Part shown: in pieces, positions 56,918 through 64,000 of the stretch
Numbering within the stretch: position 1 is the first letter of the stretch
Layout: each line of letters starts with the position of its first letter
Assembly (NCBI RefSeq): GCF_016907015.1
Contig: NZ_JAFBBE010000005.1
Location: forward strand, 1 to 64,000
DNA from: Oceanisphaera litoralis
Lineage (GTDB): Bacteria; Pseudomonadota; Gammaproteobacteria; Enterobacterales; Aeromonadaceae
Direction of reading: 5' to 3'
Length of the DNA stretch: 64,000 nucleotides
Program-made: the position numbers and the translations under genes
Notes under the pieces: model-generated
What the model saw: the letters and a program-made list of their open reading frames with translations, nothing else
Told to the model about the DNA's origin: nothing
Databases searched by the model: none

Positions 56918-56942
56918 AGGCTGGCGCAAGCCGGCCTTTTTG
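56918..56942 (+). terminator. Intrinsic terminator of hisC
   Basis: An 8-bp stem AGGCTGGC/GCCGGCCT (one G-T pair) with a GCAA loop is followed by five T. Confidence 0.85.
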
Positions 56943-57021
56943 TTTACTTGCCCTGATGCATCAGCCCTGTTAACGTCTAGACAGCCTCAGTTTTTGTTTA
57001 CCCCGTATCTCCAGGAATCAT

Positions 57022-58308
57022 ATGGAAAGCCTTAAATTATCTCCTATTGCCCGGGTGGAGGGCACCGTGAATCTGCCCGGCTCCAAGTCCGTCTCCAACC
57101 GGGCGCTGCTGCTTGCCGCTCAGGCCCAGGGCACGACTCGCCTGACCAATCTGCTCGACAGTGACGACATCCGTTACATGCTGGACGCACTCAAGACCCT
57201 CGGAGTGCAGTACGAGCTGTCGGAAGACAAGACCGAGTGTGTGGTGCACGGCCTGGGCCGTGCCTTCAGTGCCAATGAGCCGGCCTCGCTGTTTCTGGGG
57301 AATGCCGGTACCGCCATGCGACCGCTGTGCGCCGCCCTCTGTCTGGGCACCGGTGAATTTACCCTGACCGGCGAACCACGGATGTGGGAGCGGCCCATCG
57401 GTCATCTGGTCGAGGCCCTGCGGGAAGCGGGGGCGGATATCAGCTATCTCAAGACCGACGGTTATCCGCCGGTGTTTATCAATGGCAAGGGCCTGTGGGG
57501 CGGCGATGTACACATCGACGGCTCGGTCTCCAGCCAGTTTCTGACCGCCTTCTTGATGGCCGCGCCCATGGCATCCGGCGATACCCGCATCCATATCAAG
57601 GGCGAGCTGGTATCCAAACCCTATATCGACATTACGCTGCATATCATGCGCCAGTTCGGCGTCGAGCTGGAGCATGACGATTACCAGATCTTCTATATCA
57701 AGGGCAATCAGACCTATGTGTCGCCGGGCGACTTTCTGGTGGAAGGGGATGCGTCATCTGCCTCCTACTTTCTGGCCGCCGGTGCCATCAAGGGCAAGGT
57801 GCGGGTGACCGGTATCGGTCGTGACAGCATTCAGGGCGATATTCGTTTTGCCGATGTACTGGAAGCCATGGGCGCGAAAATCACCTGGGGTGACGATTTT
57901 ATCGAAGCCGAGCATGTGGGGCCGCTACAGGCGGTGGACATGGACATGAACCATATTCCCGATGCGGCCATGACCATCGCCACCACGGCGCTGTTTGCCA
58001 AGGGGACCACCCGTATCAGCAATATCTATAACTGGCGGGTGAAGGAAACCGACCGGCTTTACGCCATGGCGACCGAGCTGGCCAAGCTTGGGGTAGAAGT
58101 GGAAGAAGGGGAAGACTATCTGGTGGTGACGCCGGCGGACCGGTTGCAGGAGGCCGAGATTGCCACCTATAACGATCACCGTATTGCCATGTGTTTCTCG
58201 CTGGTGGCGCTGAGCGATACCGCCGTGGTGATCCTTGACCCCAATTGTACCTCCAAGACCTTTCCCGATTACTTCGACAAGCTGGCCAGCATCAGCCTGA
58301 GCGAATAA
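57022..58308 (+). CDS. aroA: 3-phosphoshikimate 1-carboxyvinyltransferase (EPSP synthase) AroA
   Basis: This enzyme of 428 residues (E. coli 427) makes EPSP in the shikimate pathway. It shows [39 protein letters not shown] (class I pattern with the glyphosate-site NAGTAMRP), DGSVSSQF, and [17 protein letters not shown]. The NAGTAMRP motif has the usual Gly and Pro of glyphosate-sensitive enzymes. It lies behind hisC with a terminator between them. Confidence 0.98.
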   Translation: MESLKLSPIARVEGTVNLPGSKSVSNRALLLAAQAQGTTRLTNLLDSDDIRYMLDALKTLGVQYELSEDKTECVVHGLGRAFSANEPASLFLGNAGTAMRPLCAALCLGTGEFTLTGEPRMWERPIGHLVEALREAGADISYLKTDGYPPVFINGKGLWGGDVHIDGSVSSQFLTAFLMAAPMASGDTRIHIKGELVSKPYIDITLHIMRQFGVELEHDDYQIFYIKGNQTYVSPGDFLVEGDASSASYFLAAGAIKGKVRVTGIGRDSIQGDIRFADVLEAMGAKITWGDDFIEAEHVGPLQAVDMDMNHIPDAAMTIATTALFAKGTTRISNIYNWRVKETDRLYAMATELAKLGVEVEEGEDYLVVTPADRLQEAEIATYNDHRIAMCFSLVALSDTAVVILDPNCTSKTFPDYFDKLASISLSE

Positions 58309-58312
58309 CATC

Positions 58313-58340
58313 AAAAAGGCCCGCCAAGTGCGGGCCTTTT
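58313..58340. terminator. Bidirectional terminator between aroA and the MerR gene
   Basis: An 11-bp stem (58314-58324 and 58330-58340) has A-rich and T-rich sides, so it serves aroA on plus and the convergent MerR gene on minus. Confidence 0.92.
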
Positions 58341-58345
58341 ATCGT

Positions 58346-58738
58346 TTAGTGGTGCTTCATGTTTTCCAGGGTTTCGCGGGCCTTGATATCGGCGGCGTCC
58401 AGCTCGGCGAGCACCTTCTCTATGTCTTCCTGTTGTTGCCGCAGACTGGCACGTTTTTCTGCGATCATGGCGACCATGGAGTGTAACTGAGGGCGGGAGC
58501 GATGCTCGGCATCGTAAAGTTCGAACAGTTCGTGCATTTCAGCCAGACTGAAACCCAGTCGTCTACCGCGAATGGTGAGTGCCAGCCTGATCCTGTCCTT
58601 GTGGCTGTATATGCGCGAGTTGCCTTTGCGCCTTGGGGCCAGTAGCCCGAGATCTTCATAGTGGCGCAGGGTACGGGGCGTAATATCGAACTCGTCGGCC
58701 AATTCAGAAATATTATAGGTCACTTCCTTATTGGGCAT
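58346..58738 (-). CDS. MerR family regulator (LiuR-like)
   Basis: From ATG 58738, preceded by AAGGAG 7 nt upstream, the protein has about 130 residues. The N-terminal MerR helix-turn-helix reads NISELADEFDITPRTLRHYEDLGLL, with wing GNSRIYSHKDRIRL, followed by a C-terminal coiled coil that dimerises. It lacks the metal-binding Cys of MerR and CueR. The pattern resembles LiuR, the regulator of leucine/isovalerate degradation, but no liu genes are in the window, so the target is open. The frame open to 58903 is not used. Confidence 0.85.
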   Translation of the reverse strand: MPNKEVTYNISELADEFDITPRTLRHYEDLGLLAPRRKGNSRIYSHKDRIRLALTIRGRRLGFSLAEMHELFELYDAEHRSRPQLHSMVAMIAEKRASLRQQQEDIEKVLAELDAADIKARETLENMKHH

Positions 58739-58852
58739 GACGATGACTCCTTGCTTTACTAGTAACGGGGATACAGCTGAGGAGCAGACCTTACACTCAT
58801 ACGCAGGGGCTGTGAAGCCCGACTTTTGACTCATGGTGGAGATTACGCCAAG

Positions 58853-59380
58853 ATGAAGGTTTGCAATAACAGTGGAGGCAGTGTGTTTATTTTCAAGGCG
58901 CAAGATGCACGGGGCGGCCAGGCTGAAATTCGCATTCAGGCACTCGACTGGAGTGAGCAGGGCGAGGTCGATTTTAGCTGCAATAGCGACTCGCTTGCGG
59001 TATTGCTGTTATCGGGCTGTCGCTCCGGCAAGGGCTTCTTCGAGCTGCTGGCGGGTACCAAGCCGATGTATGTGGAGCAATGGCTGGAATATCTGCAGGA
59101 GGAGGGGAGCCTTAGTCTGGTTGAGGTGAGCATTCACAGCCCGCTCGAATCCGGATATGCCGAGCTCTGCGGGCTAAACTCGGAACAAGTGAAAACGCTA
59201 CTGGATCTGGTTTATCAGGTGGGTGGTTTCAGTCGTCTGCAGATCATGCGTTATCTTAAACACCGCCACAGCCCGGCGACCATGTCGACGCGCTACAATC
59301 CGGAGGAGATAAAGCGCTATCGTCATCTGGGCGAGCTCATCAATCAACTGATCCGCTTTAAATCGCCGCCCGCACCTTGA
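58853..59380 (+). CDS. Hypothetical protein of unknown family
   Basis: This 175-residue protein has no membrane segment or signal peptide. The N-terminal half looks beta-rich (SVFIFKAQDARGGQAEIRIQAL, then DSLAVLLLSG), the C-terminal half helical (LNSEQVKTLLDLVYQVGGFSRLQIMRYLKH). The pattern does not match a family I recognise. The start is ATG 58853, with GGAG about 11 nt upstream; a TTG at 58826 is also in frame. Its 3' end overlaps that of the convergent CsrD-like gene by 23 bp, so one transcript partly covers the other in antisense. Confidence 0.6.
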   Translation: MKVCNNSGGSVFIFKAQDARGGQAEIRIQALDWSEQGEVDFSCNSDSLAVLLLSGCRSGKGFFELLAGTKPMYVEQWLEYLQEEGSLSLVEVSIHSPLESGYAELCGLNSEQVKTLLDLVYQVGGFSRLQIMRYLKHRHSPATMSTRYNPEEIKRYRHLGELINQLIRFKSPPAP

Positions 59381-61184
59381 AGGTGTGAAAATCAGCCGGT
59401 TTCGCTACCAGGTAGCCCTGGATACCATCTATATGCATGGACTCCAGTAATTGCTTTTGCTCTACTGTTTCTACCCCTTCGGCAATGACATGGCATCCCA
59501 GGCGCTGCGCCAGGTCGACAACCATGCGCACAAACTGCTGGTTGGTGCTGTCTTCTTCCAGCTGTCTTACCAGGTCGCCGTCCAGCTTGATATAATCGGG
59601 TTTCAGTTCTTTCAACAGGCGAAAAGAGCCATAGCCATGGCCAAACCGGCTGACGGCCGAGCGGGCGCCGCAACGGCGGATCAGCTCCATCAATCGTTTA
59701 CCGGTAACCCGTTGGTGTTGCAGTACCTGTTCATCCAGCTCGAATACCAGGCTGGCACTCGTTTCTCGGTTGCGTAACAGTACCCGTTCCAACCAGATGA
59801 AAAACGAATTCTGCTGCAGGCTTGCAGGCGTCAGGTTGATGGCCCAGCGTTGGCCGGGCAGGGCCTTGCGTTCAATCTGTTGCAGGATCATTTCGATAAT
59901 TTTCTGCTCAAACAGCATCGACATATTCAGCCGCTGCAGCATGGCAAACACGGTGGTGGCCGGGTAGGTACCGCCCTGTTCATTAGGGAAGCGGGTGAAG
60001 ATTTCGTTATAGCCGGGCATGTTCGATCTGCGGATCTGGGCGGGTTGTGCCTGTAGCAGAATCTTGTCTTCGGAAAGCATGCTGTGCAGCCGCTGACGCC
60101 ACTGGCTTTCACCCATATCTTCATCGTCATTGTTCTTCAGTACCAGGCTCCAGCTATTGGGCTCGTTGGTCTGAGACTGGGCCAGCGCCAGGTCGGCTCT
60201 GCTCAATACCTGCTCCGCAGCTTGTCCCGGCAGCAGTTGGGTGAAACCGATATAGCCGGCACAATCCAGCTCGTGTATATGCTGATAGTGATACAGCTCC
60301 TGGTTCAATTGGGTGCCGAGGCGCTCGGCCAGCGGTTCACATTGTCCTTTGGCCAGCACTGCAATATCGGTACCACTGATACGGTAGGCTCTGGCACCCA
60401 GCACCGGCAATATGGCTTTACGCACCAGTCTGACGATGTCCTGCAGGTATTGATCACCAGCCTGAAATCCACGCTGAATATTAATATTCTGCAAGGTGCT
60501 GGCGCGAACCATCATCAGGGAGGCGATGGCCAGCTTGTTTTCATCGTTCAGTATCAGATCGAGATCACGGCGAAAGGCATGGCGGTTGCCGAGGTTGGTC
60601 AGACTGTCTTGATAACTTTGCTGTTGTGCGACATCCAGTTGTTGTTGCAGATCCTCTATCTGGCTGCCGTAACTCCGATGCAGGCCGATAATTCCCAGTT
60701 CGATTGGGTCGCTACTGCCAATATGGCCCACATCGGGGTCGAGCAGCAGCGATTTGAAATAATGTGTCTTCGTTTCATCCTCTTTACGGTTGCGTCGATA
60801 CAAAGCGGTAAAAATAAGCAGGGTAGTCAGTGTCAGGGGCGCTGACAGCTGCAGCCACCGCATGGTGGCCGGCCTGGTATCGAGGCGATAAAACACTGTG
60901 GTCTGACCCATGATCCGTTGGTGATTGCCGGCCATCTGGCCAAACCACCAGGCCGGGTTATCGGCGGCAAGAGGTTGTTCTGTAGACAGTTCTGCCATGC
61001 CGGGCAGTAAGATAGCAGGGGATTCAACCGCAGTTAGCTGCGTCAGGCGATCATCTATCTGTTGTTCTTGATACTGCAGGGCACTATAACTAATCCACCA
61101 GGGGAGTAGTATGCTTAACAAGGTAATAATAAATCCTGACAGCAGCAGAGCCTGACCGAAGGGTCGAGTTTCCCGCATAGCCAT
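59358..61184 (-). CDS. Degenerate GGDEF/EAL protein, CsrD-like
   Basis: The 608-residue membrane protein has two N-terminal helices (about 11-33 and 111-130) around a periplasmic loop, a helix-rich linker with a QIEDLQQQLDVAQQQ coiled coil, then a GGDEF-type domain (about 190-335) and an EAL-type domain (about 350-600). The key motifs are broken: the GGDEF site reads SGTDI, the EAL site reads NEIF, and the loop-6 DDFGxG motif reads SRFGHG. Catalysis of cyclic di-GMP is therefore unlikely. This matches CsrD, the inactive regulator that steers CsrB/CsrC decay by RNase E. A second ATG at 61178 has the better-spaced ribosome binding site. It is convergent with the unknown gene at 58853. Confidence 0.75.
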   Translation of the reverse strand: MAMRETRPFGQALLLSGFIITLLSILLPWWISYSALQYQEQQIDDRLTQLTAVESPAILLPGMAELSTEQPLAADNPAWWFGQMAGNHQRIMGQTTVFYRLDTRPATMRWLQLSAPLTLTTLLIFTALYRRNRKEDETKTHYFKSLLLDPDVGHIGSSDPIELGIIGLHRSYGSQIEDLQQQLDVAQQQSYQDSLTNLGNRHAFRRDLDLILNDENKLAIASLMMVRASTLQNINIQRGFQAGDQYLQDIVRLVRKAILPVLGARAYRISGTDIAVLAKGQCEPLAERLGTQLNQELYHYQHIHELDCAGYIGFTQLLPGQAAEQVLSRADLALAQSQTNEPNSWSLVLKNNDDEDMGESQWRQRLHSMLSEDKILLQAQPAQIRRSNMPGYNEIFTRFPNEQGGTYPATTVFAMLQRLNMSMLFEQKIIEMILQQIERKALPGQRWAINLTPASLQQNSFFIWLERVLLRNRETSASLVFELDEQVLQHQRVTGKRLMELIRRCGARSAVSRFGHGYGSFRLLKELKPDYIKLDGDLVRQLEEDSTNQQFVRMVVDLAQRLGCHVIAEGVETVEQKQLLESMHIDGIQGYLVAKPADFHTFKVRAAI

Positions 61185-61287
61185 TATCCTTATAAAAACG
61201 GGGGGAGCAGATTTAGATAAGGTACAGCCGAGGTGCTGACACTCAAGAGCGTATCATGAGCCAGCGTTGTTGAAATAACAAGAAAAA

Positions 61288-61363
61288 TGGCTCCCCCTGC
61301 TGGACTTGAACCAGCGACATACGGATTAACAGTCCGCCGTTCTACCGACTGAACTAAGGGGGA
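61288..61363 (-). tRNA. tRNA-Asn (GUU), copy 1
   Basis: A 76-nt gene with CCA encoded at the 3' end. The anticodon loop reads CTGTTAA, anticodon GUU, and the D and T arms (GTTCAAG) are canonical. It is the last of four identical tandem copies in transcription order. Confidence 0.97.
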
Positions 61364-61391
61364 ACAGATTTTAACTTTTTACCCGAGAAAG

Positions 61392-61467
61392 TGGCTCCCC
61401 CTGCTGGACTTGAACCAGCGACATACGGATTAACAGTCCGCCGTTCTACCGACTGAACTAAGGGGGA
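61392..61467 (-). tRNA. tRNA-Asn (GUU), copy 2
   Basis: Identical in all 76 bases to its neighbours, separated from copy 1 by 28 bp of AT-rich spacer. Confidence 0.97.
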
Positions 61468-61493
61468 ACAATATTAACTTTTACCCGAAAAAC

Positions 61494-61569
61494 TGGCTCC
61501 CCCTGCTGGACTTGAACCAGCGACATACGGATTAACAGTCCGCCGTTCTACCGACTGAACTAAGGGGGA
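61494..61569 (-). tRNA. tRNA-Asn (GUU), copy 3
   Basis: Identical to the other copies, with a 26-bp spacer to copy 2. The spacers resemble one another, which points to tandem duplication. Confidence 0.97.
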
Positions 61570-61596
61570 ACAATGTTAACTTTTTACCTGAGAAAC

Positions 61597-61672
61597 TGGC
61601 TCCCCCTGCTGGACTTGAACCAGCGACATACGGATTAACAGTCCGCCGTTCTACCGACTGAACTAAGGGGGA
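61597..61672 (-). tRNA. tRNA-Asn (GUU), copy 4 (promoter-proximal)
   Basis: Identical to the other copies and the first transcribed; the promoter lies directly upstream. Confidence 0.97.
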
Positions 61673-61698
61673 ATAGGCATTGCTTGAATGCGAGGCGC

Positions 61699-61727
61699 AT
61701 GTTAATGGCTGCCCTGAAGGCTGTCAA
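61699..61727 (-). promoter_or_regulatory. Sigma-70 promoter of the tRNA-Asn array
   Basis: On the minus strand a perfect -35 TTGACA (61722-61727) is separated by 17 bp from a -10-like TAACAT (61699-61704), followed by a GC-rich discriminator GCGCC, typical for stringently controlled stable-RNA promoters. Confidence 0.82.
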
Positions 61728-62096
61728 CACTCAAAGCGACTTTGTCAGTGAAATCAGTTTGTTTGCTTTAAGAGTATCCAATGTCGGGTTAAATCTGCGC
61801 CAGGAAGGGTAAAAAAGGGACAGTGTGCTCGGTGCGGGTGCATCGGTTTCCGCATTTATTTCATTATCTGTGTCAAGGTCGGACGACGAGTCTGTTGTAC
61901 GGGCCGATTTCAAGCACATCCGGATGACGTTCAGCACCGGATGACGTTCAGCATATGTGGTCTGACGGTCATCTCTGGCGGCCAGATGGCACTTTCGGGC
62001 CCGAGGAGCAGCTTGCTGCCTGCAACCCGTCTGCTGATGGGCCAAACCCCGGTGAATGTTGGCCATCATTGCCAGGCACCGATGACCTGACCCGAT
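61728..62096. other. Intergenic region without a supportable gene
   Basis: A 112-residue minus-strand frame (61731-62069) exists but has no recognisable domain or ribosome binding site. I treat it as chance. Confidence 0.5.
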
Positions 62097-62278
62097 AAGT
62101 AATACCGCATAACAGAAGTGATTCAGTCGTCATTCCCACGAAGGTGGGAATCCAGGGCCTGTAGCGCAGAATTTTCAGATTGCGGTTCACCTGTAAAGAC
62201 ACTGGACCCCCGCCTTCGCGAGGGTGACGATAAAGGCAAACCAACCCTTGCATCCACACCTGTTACGCAAGATTACTT
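62097..62278. repeat. MITE-like dispersed repeat, copy B
   Basis: This 182-bp element has 19-bp terminal inverted repeats: AAGTAATACCGCATAACAG at 62097-62115 and its near-complement at 62260-62278, 15 of 19 matching. The AGTAAT ends are flanked by TA on both sides, as after insertion at a TA site. The interior has a CATTCCCACGAAGGTGGGAATC hairpin and aligns ungapped with copy A at 5634-5783. It has no coding capacity. Confidence 0.85.
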
Positions 62279-62875
62279 AACCTAACCCGATAACCTAACT
62301 ATGGGATGGCGCGGAGGGCGGCTGTGTTGCCTCTGGCGCCCATTCTAATATTTGATCATAGATCGAGTCAGAATAGTGTTATTACATTAACCTTGTAATA
62401 TCTATTACATTTAAAGGCGTTCTCTAGTGACGTCATCTATATAACAGCGAACAACAAAGGATGTATTTTAGCAAACGGTCGCATAGAGTGTGGTTTCATT
62501 TGTATATCATGGTCACATAAAAGGTATATACAATGGTGTGTGCCTTTCCTTGCCGTGCCGGCACCGTTAACTGTATGGGAGTTTTTTAATCTTCGTTTTG
62601 GCTTCTTGTGGCTTTTTATTCCGGTTTAACCTCGTTTTTTAGTGTCTAAATTTTTTTTGCAATTTTAATAAAAAATGTGCGCGAGTTAATTCATTTGTCA
62701 TAAAAAGAAGCTTATAGTGGTGCCACAAGGTTGGCGCAAGTGCCGACTTCTATAAAATCGGTTTTTATGGGGGTTATTTAATGGATAATAAACCCCCGCG
62801 CCATCTATTCTTTAGTTCAGTATGATGTTGGCTTTTTAACGGTAAAAACAAACAAAAAAACAAAGGAGTGCTTTG
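62279..62875 (+). promoter_or_regulatory. Long AT-rich leader region of phbB
   Basis: About 600 bp with no gene precedes phbB. It is AT-rich with several T-runs and A-runs. Several promoter-like hexamers occur but I could not single out one. Confidence 0.5.
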
Positions 62876-63628
62876 ATGTCGGATAAAAAGATTGTGCTGG
62901 TTACCGGTGCTGCAGGCGGAATTGGTACAGAAGTGTGTCGCTTATTCTTGAATAATGGATACAAGGTTGTAGCGACACATCGTCCGGGTAAGGAAAAAGA
63001 AGAGCAGGCCAAAACATGGCTGAAGGAAGAAAAGCTGGACGGCGGTGACATTCAGCTGTTGGCCCTTGATGTCAGTAACCACAAGAACGTCAGTGAAGTG
63101 CTGCCGGAGACCCTGCGCGAACTGGGCCGTATCGACGTACTGGTCAACAATGCCGGTGTTACCCGTGATGCCACCTTTAAAAAGATGTCCTGGGATCAGT
63201 GGCAGCAAGTCATGGAAACCAACCTCAATAGCCTGTTCAGCGTGACGCAGCCAATATTCAACCTGATGTGTGAACAGGGCAGCGGCCGTATCATCAATAT
63301 TTCTTCAGTCAACGGACTGAAAGGTCAGTATGGCCAGGTAAACTATTCTGCCGCCAAGGCAGGCATGATTGGCTTTACCAAGGCGCTGGCTGCAGAAGGT
63401 GCTCGTTTTGGCGTGTGCGTTAACGCCGTCGCCCCCGGTTATACCGCAACACCCATGGTTACTGCCATTCGTGAAGATGTACTGGACTCTATTAAAGCCA
63501 CCATTCCCATGAAGCGACTGGCCACCACAGAAGAAGTTGCCGGTGCCGTTCTGTATCTGGCCGGAGAGCACGGTGGTTACGTAACGGGTGAAACGCTGTC
63601 GGTCAATGGCGGCCTTTATATGCACTAA
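62876..63628 (+). CDS. phbB: Acetoacetyl-CoA reductase PhbB (PhaB)
   Basis: The 250-residue short-chain dehydrogenase has the NADPH motif VTGAAGGIGTEVCR near the N-terminus, NNAGVTRD, the catalytic Ser in NISSVNG, YSAAKAG with catalytic Tyr and Lys, and the end GGYVTGETLSVNGGLYMH. These match PhbB/PhaB, which reduces acetoacetyl-CoA to R-3-hydroxybutyryl-CoA for polyhydroxybutyrate. AAAGGAG 7 nt upstream fixes ATG 62876. phbA follows 67 bp downstream, the phaB-phaA order seen in vibrios. Confidence 0.93.
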   Translation: MSDKKIVLVTGAAGGIGTEVCRLFLNNGYKVVATHRPGKEKEEQAKTWLKEEKLDGGDIQLLALDVSNHKNVSEVLPETLRELGRIDVLVNNAGVTRDATFKKMSWDQWQQVMETNLNSLFSVTQPIFNLMCEQGSGRIINISSVNGLKGQYGQVNYSAAKAGMIGFTKALAAEGARFGVCVNAVAPGYTATPMVTAIREDVLDSIKATIPMKRLATTEEVAGAVLYLAGEHGGYVTGETLSVNGGLYMH

Positions 63629-63695
63629 GGCATGTAAAAATCGTAAATAAGTCAAAGTTCCCAGAATCCGATTTTTTAAAGAGTGAATATAAATT

Positions 63696-64000
63696 ATGGC
63701 TGAGTCTGTATACATTGTCGCGGCAAAACGTACCCCGATTGGTAGTTTCTGTGGTGCACTGAAAACTATTCCTGCGGCCGAACTGGCCGGTATTGCCATT
63801 AAAGGCGCCCTGGAGCAGGCCGGACTTGCGGCCGAGCATGTGAACGAAGTGATTGTCGGTAACGTGATCAGCGCCGGCCAGGGCATGGGCATTGGCCGTC
63901 AGGCTTCCCTGGCCGCCGGTATTCCGGTTGGCGTTCCTGCGTACAGTCTGAATATGGTCTGCGGCAGTGGCATGAAGACACTGATGGATGCCTGTGCCCA
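63696..64000 (+). CDS. phbA: Acetyl-CoA acetyltransferase PhbA (PhaA), cut by window end
   Basis: The first 101 residues are visible. VYIVAAKRTPIGSFCGAL is the thiolase N-terminus and SLNMVCGSGMKTL carries the nucleophilic Cys near residue 89. It condenses two acetyl-CoA to acetoacetyl-CoA, the first step of polyhydroxybutyrate synthesis. The rest lies beyond the window. In related genomes phaP and phaC follow; this cannot be seen here. Confidence 0.92.
   Translation, partial: MAESVYIVAAKRTPIGSFCGALKTIPAAELAGIAIKGALEQAGLAAEHVNEVIVGNVISAGQGMGIGRQASLAAGIPVGVPAYSLNMVCGSGMKTLMDACA

Noticed and set aside
61731..62069. 112-residue minus-strand frame upstream of the tRNA array
   Set aside because: Low-complexity composition, no ribosome binding site, and it runs into the tRNA promoter.
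1..64000. CRISPR arrays, prophage, restriction or toxin-antitoxin genes and complete insertion sequences
   Set aside because: No regularly spaced direct repeats with unique spacers, and no phage, nuclease-methylase, toxin or transposase proteins were recognised.

Overview
The window looks like chromosomal DNA of a marine or brackish gammaproteobacterium close to the Aeromonadales (Oceanimonas, Oceanisphaera or Zobellella type). This is inferred from gene content and order plus protein similarity remembered to E. coli, Vibrio and Aeromonas; no database was searched. Most of the window is GC-rich housekeeping sequence. AT-rich accessory patches lie at about 1-600, 4820-5640 and 62300-62870.

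Layout. 1-7.5 kb is accessory: a broken AspT/YidE-type transporter gene, two VOC (glyoxalase-fold) proteins flanking a LysR regulator, a DUF2798 membrane protein, a lipoprotein metallo-beta-lactamase-fold hydrolase, a secreted protein resembling family 14 polysaccharide lyases, and an FAD oxidoreductase. 7.5-22 kb is envelope and DNA maintenance: mfd with an overlapping PilZ-like gene, lolCDE, two tandem DUF2062 genes, comEC, and the msbA-lpxK-ycaR-kdsB operon, followed by fbp. 23.7-35 kb is a TCA block: gltA divergent from sdhCDAB-sucAB-sucCD. 35-40.3 kb holds ybaK-like, xseA, guaB and guaA. 40.4-43.9 kb is a LysR / YfcC-type transporter / aspartoacylase locus that may take up and hydrolyse an N-acylated aspartate. 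44-45.6 kb carries very small genes (a 29-residue charged peptide, DUF1496, Pmp3/YqaE, DUF4112). 45.6-51.2 kb has nrdA-nrdB-yfaE with paired NrdR-like boxes, then ubiG-gph. 51.4-58.3 kb has gyrA and serC-hisC-aroA. 58.3-61.2 kb has a MerR regulator, an unknown gene and a degenerate GGDEF/EAL (CsrD-like) protein. 61.3-61.7 kb is a tandem array of four identical tRNA-Asn(GUU) genes behind a stable-RNA type promoter. The window ends in the polyhydroxybutyrate genes phbB and phbA (cut by the edge).

The most unusual material is repeat DNA rather than a new gene system: 15-bp minisatellites that add pentapeptide repeats to LolD and ComEC, a 12-bp repeat in a signal peptide, degenerate heptanucleotide arrays directly behind several plus-strand genes, two copies of a MITE-like element with terminal inverted repeats and flanking TA, a 70-bp inverted-repeat element directly behind fbp, and a 151-bp nested palindrome between nrdA and nrdB. 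I found no CRISPR array, prophage, complete insertion sequence or rRNA operon.
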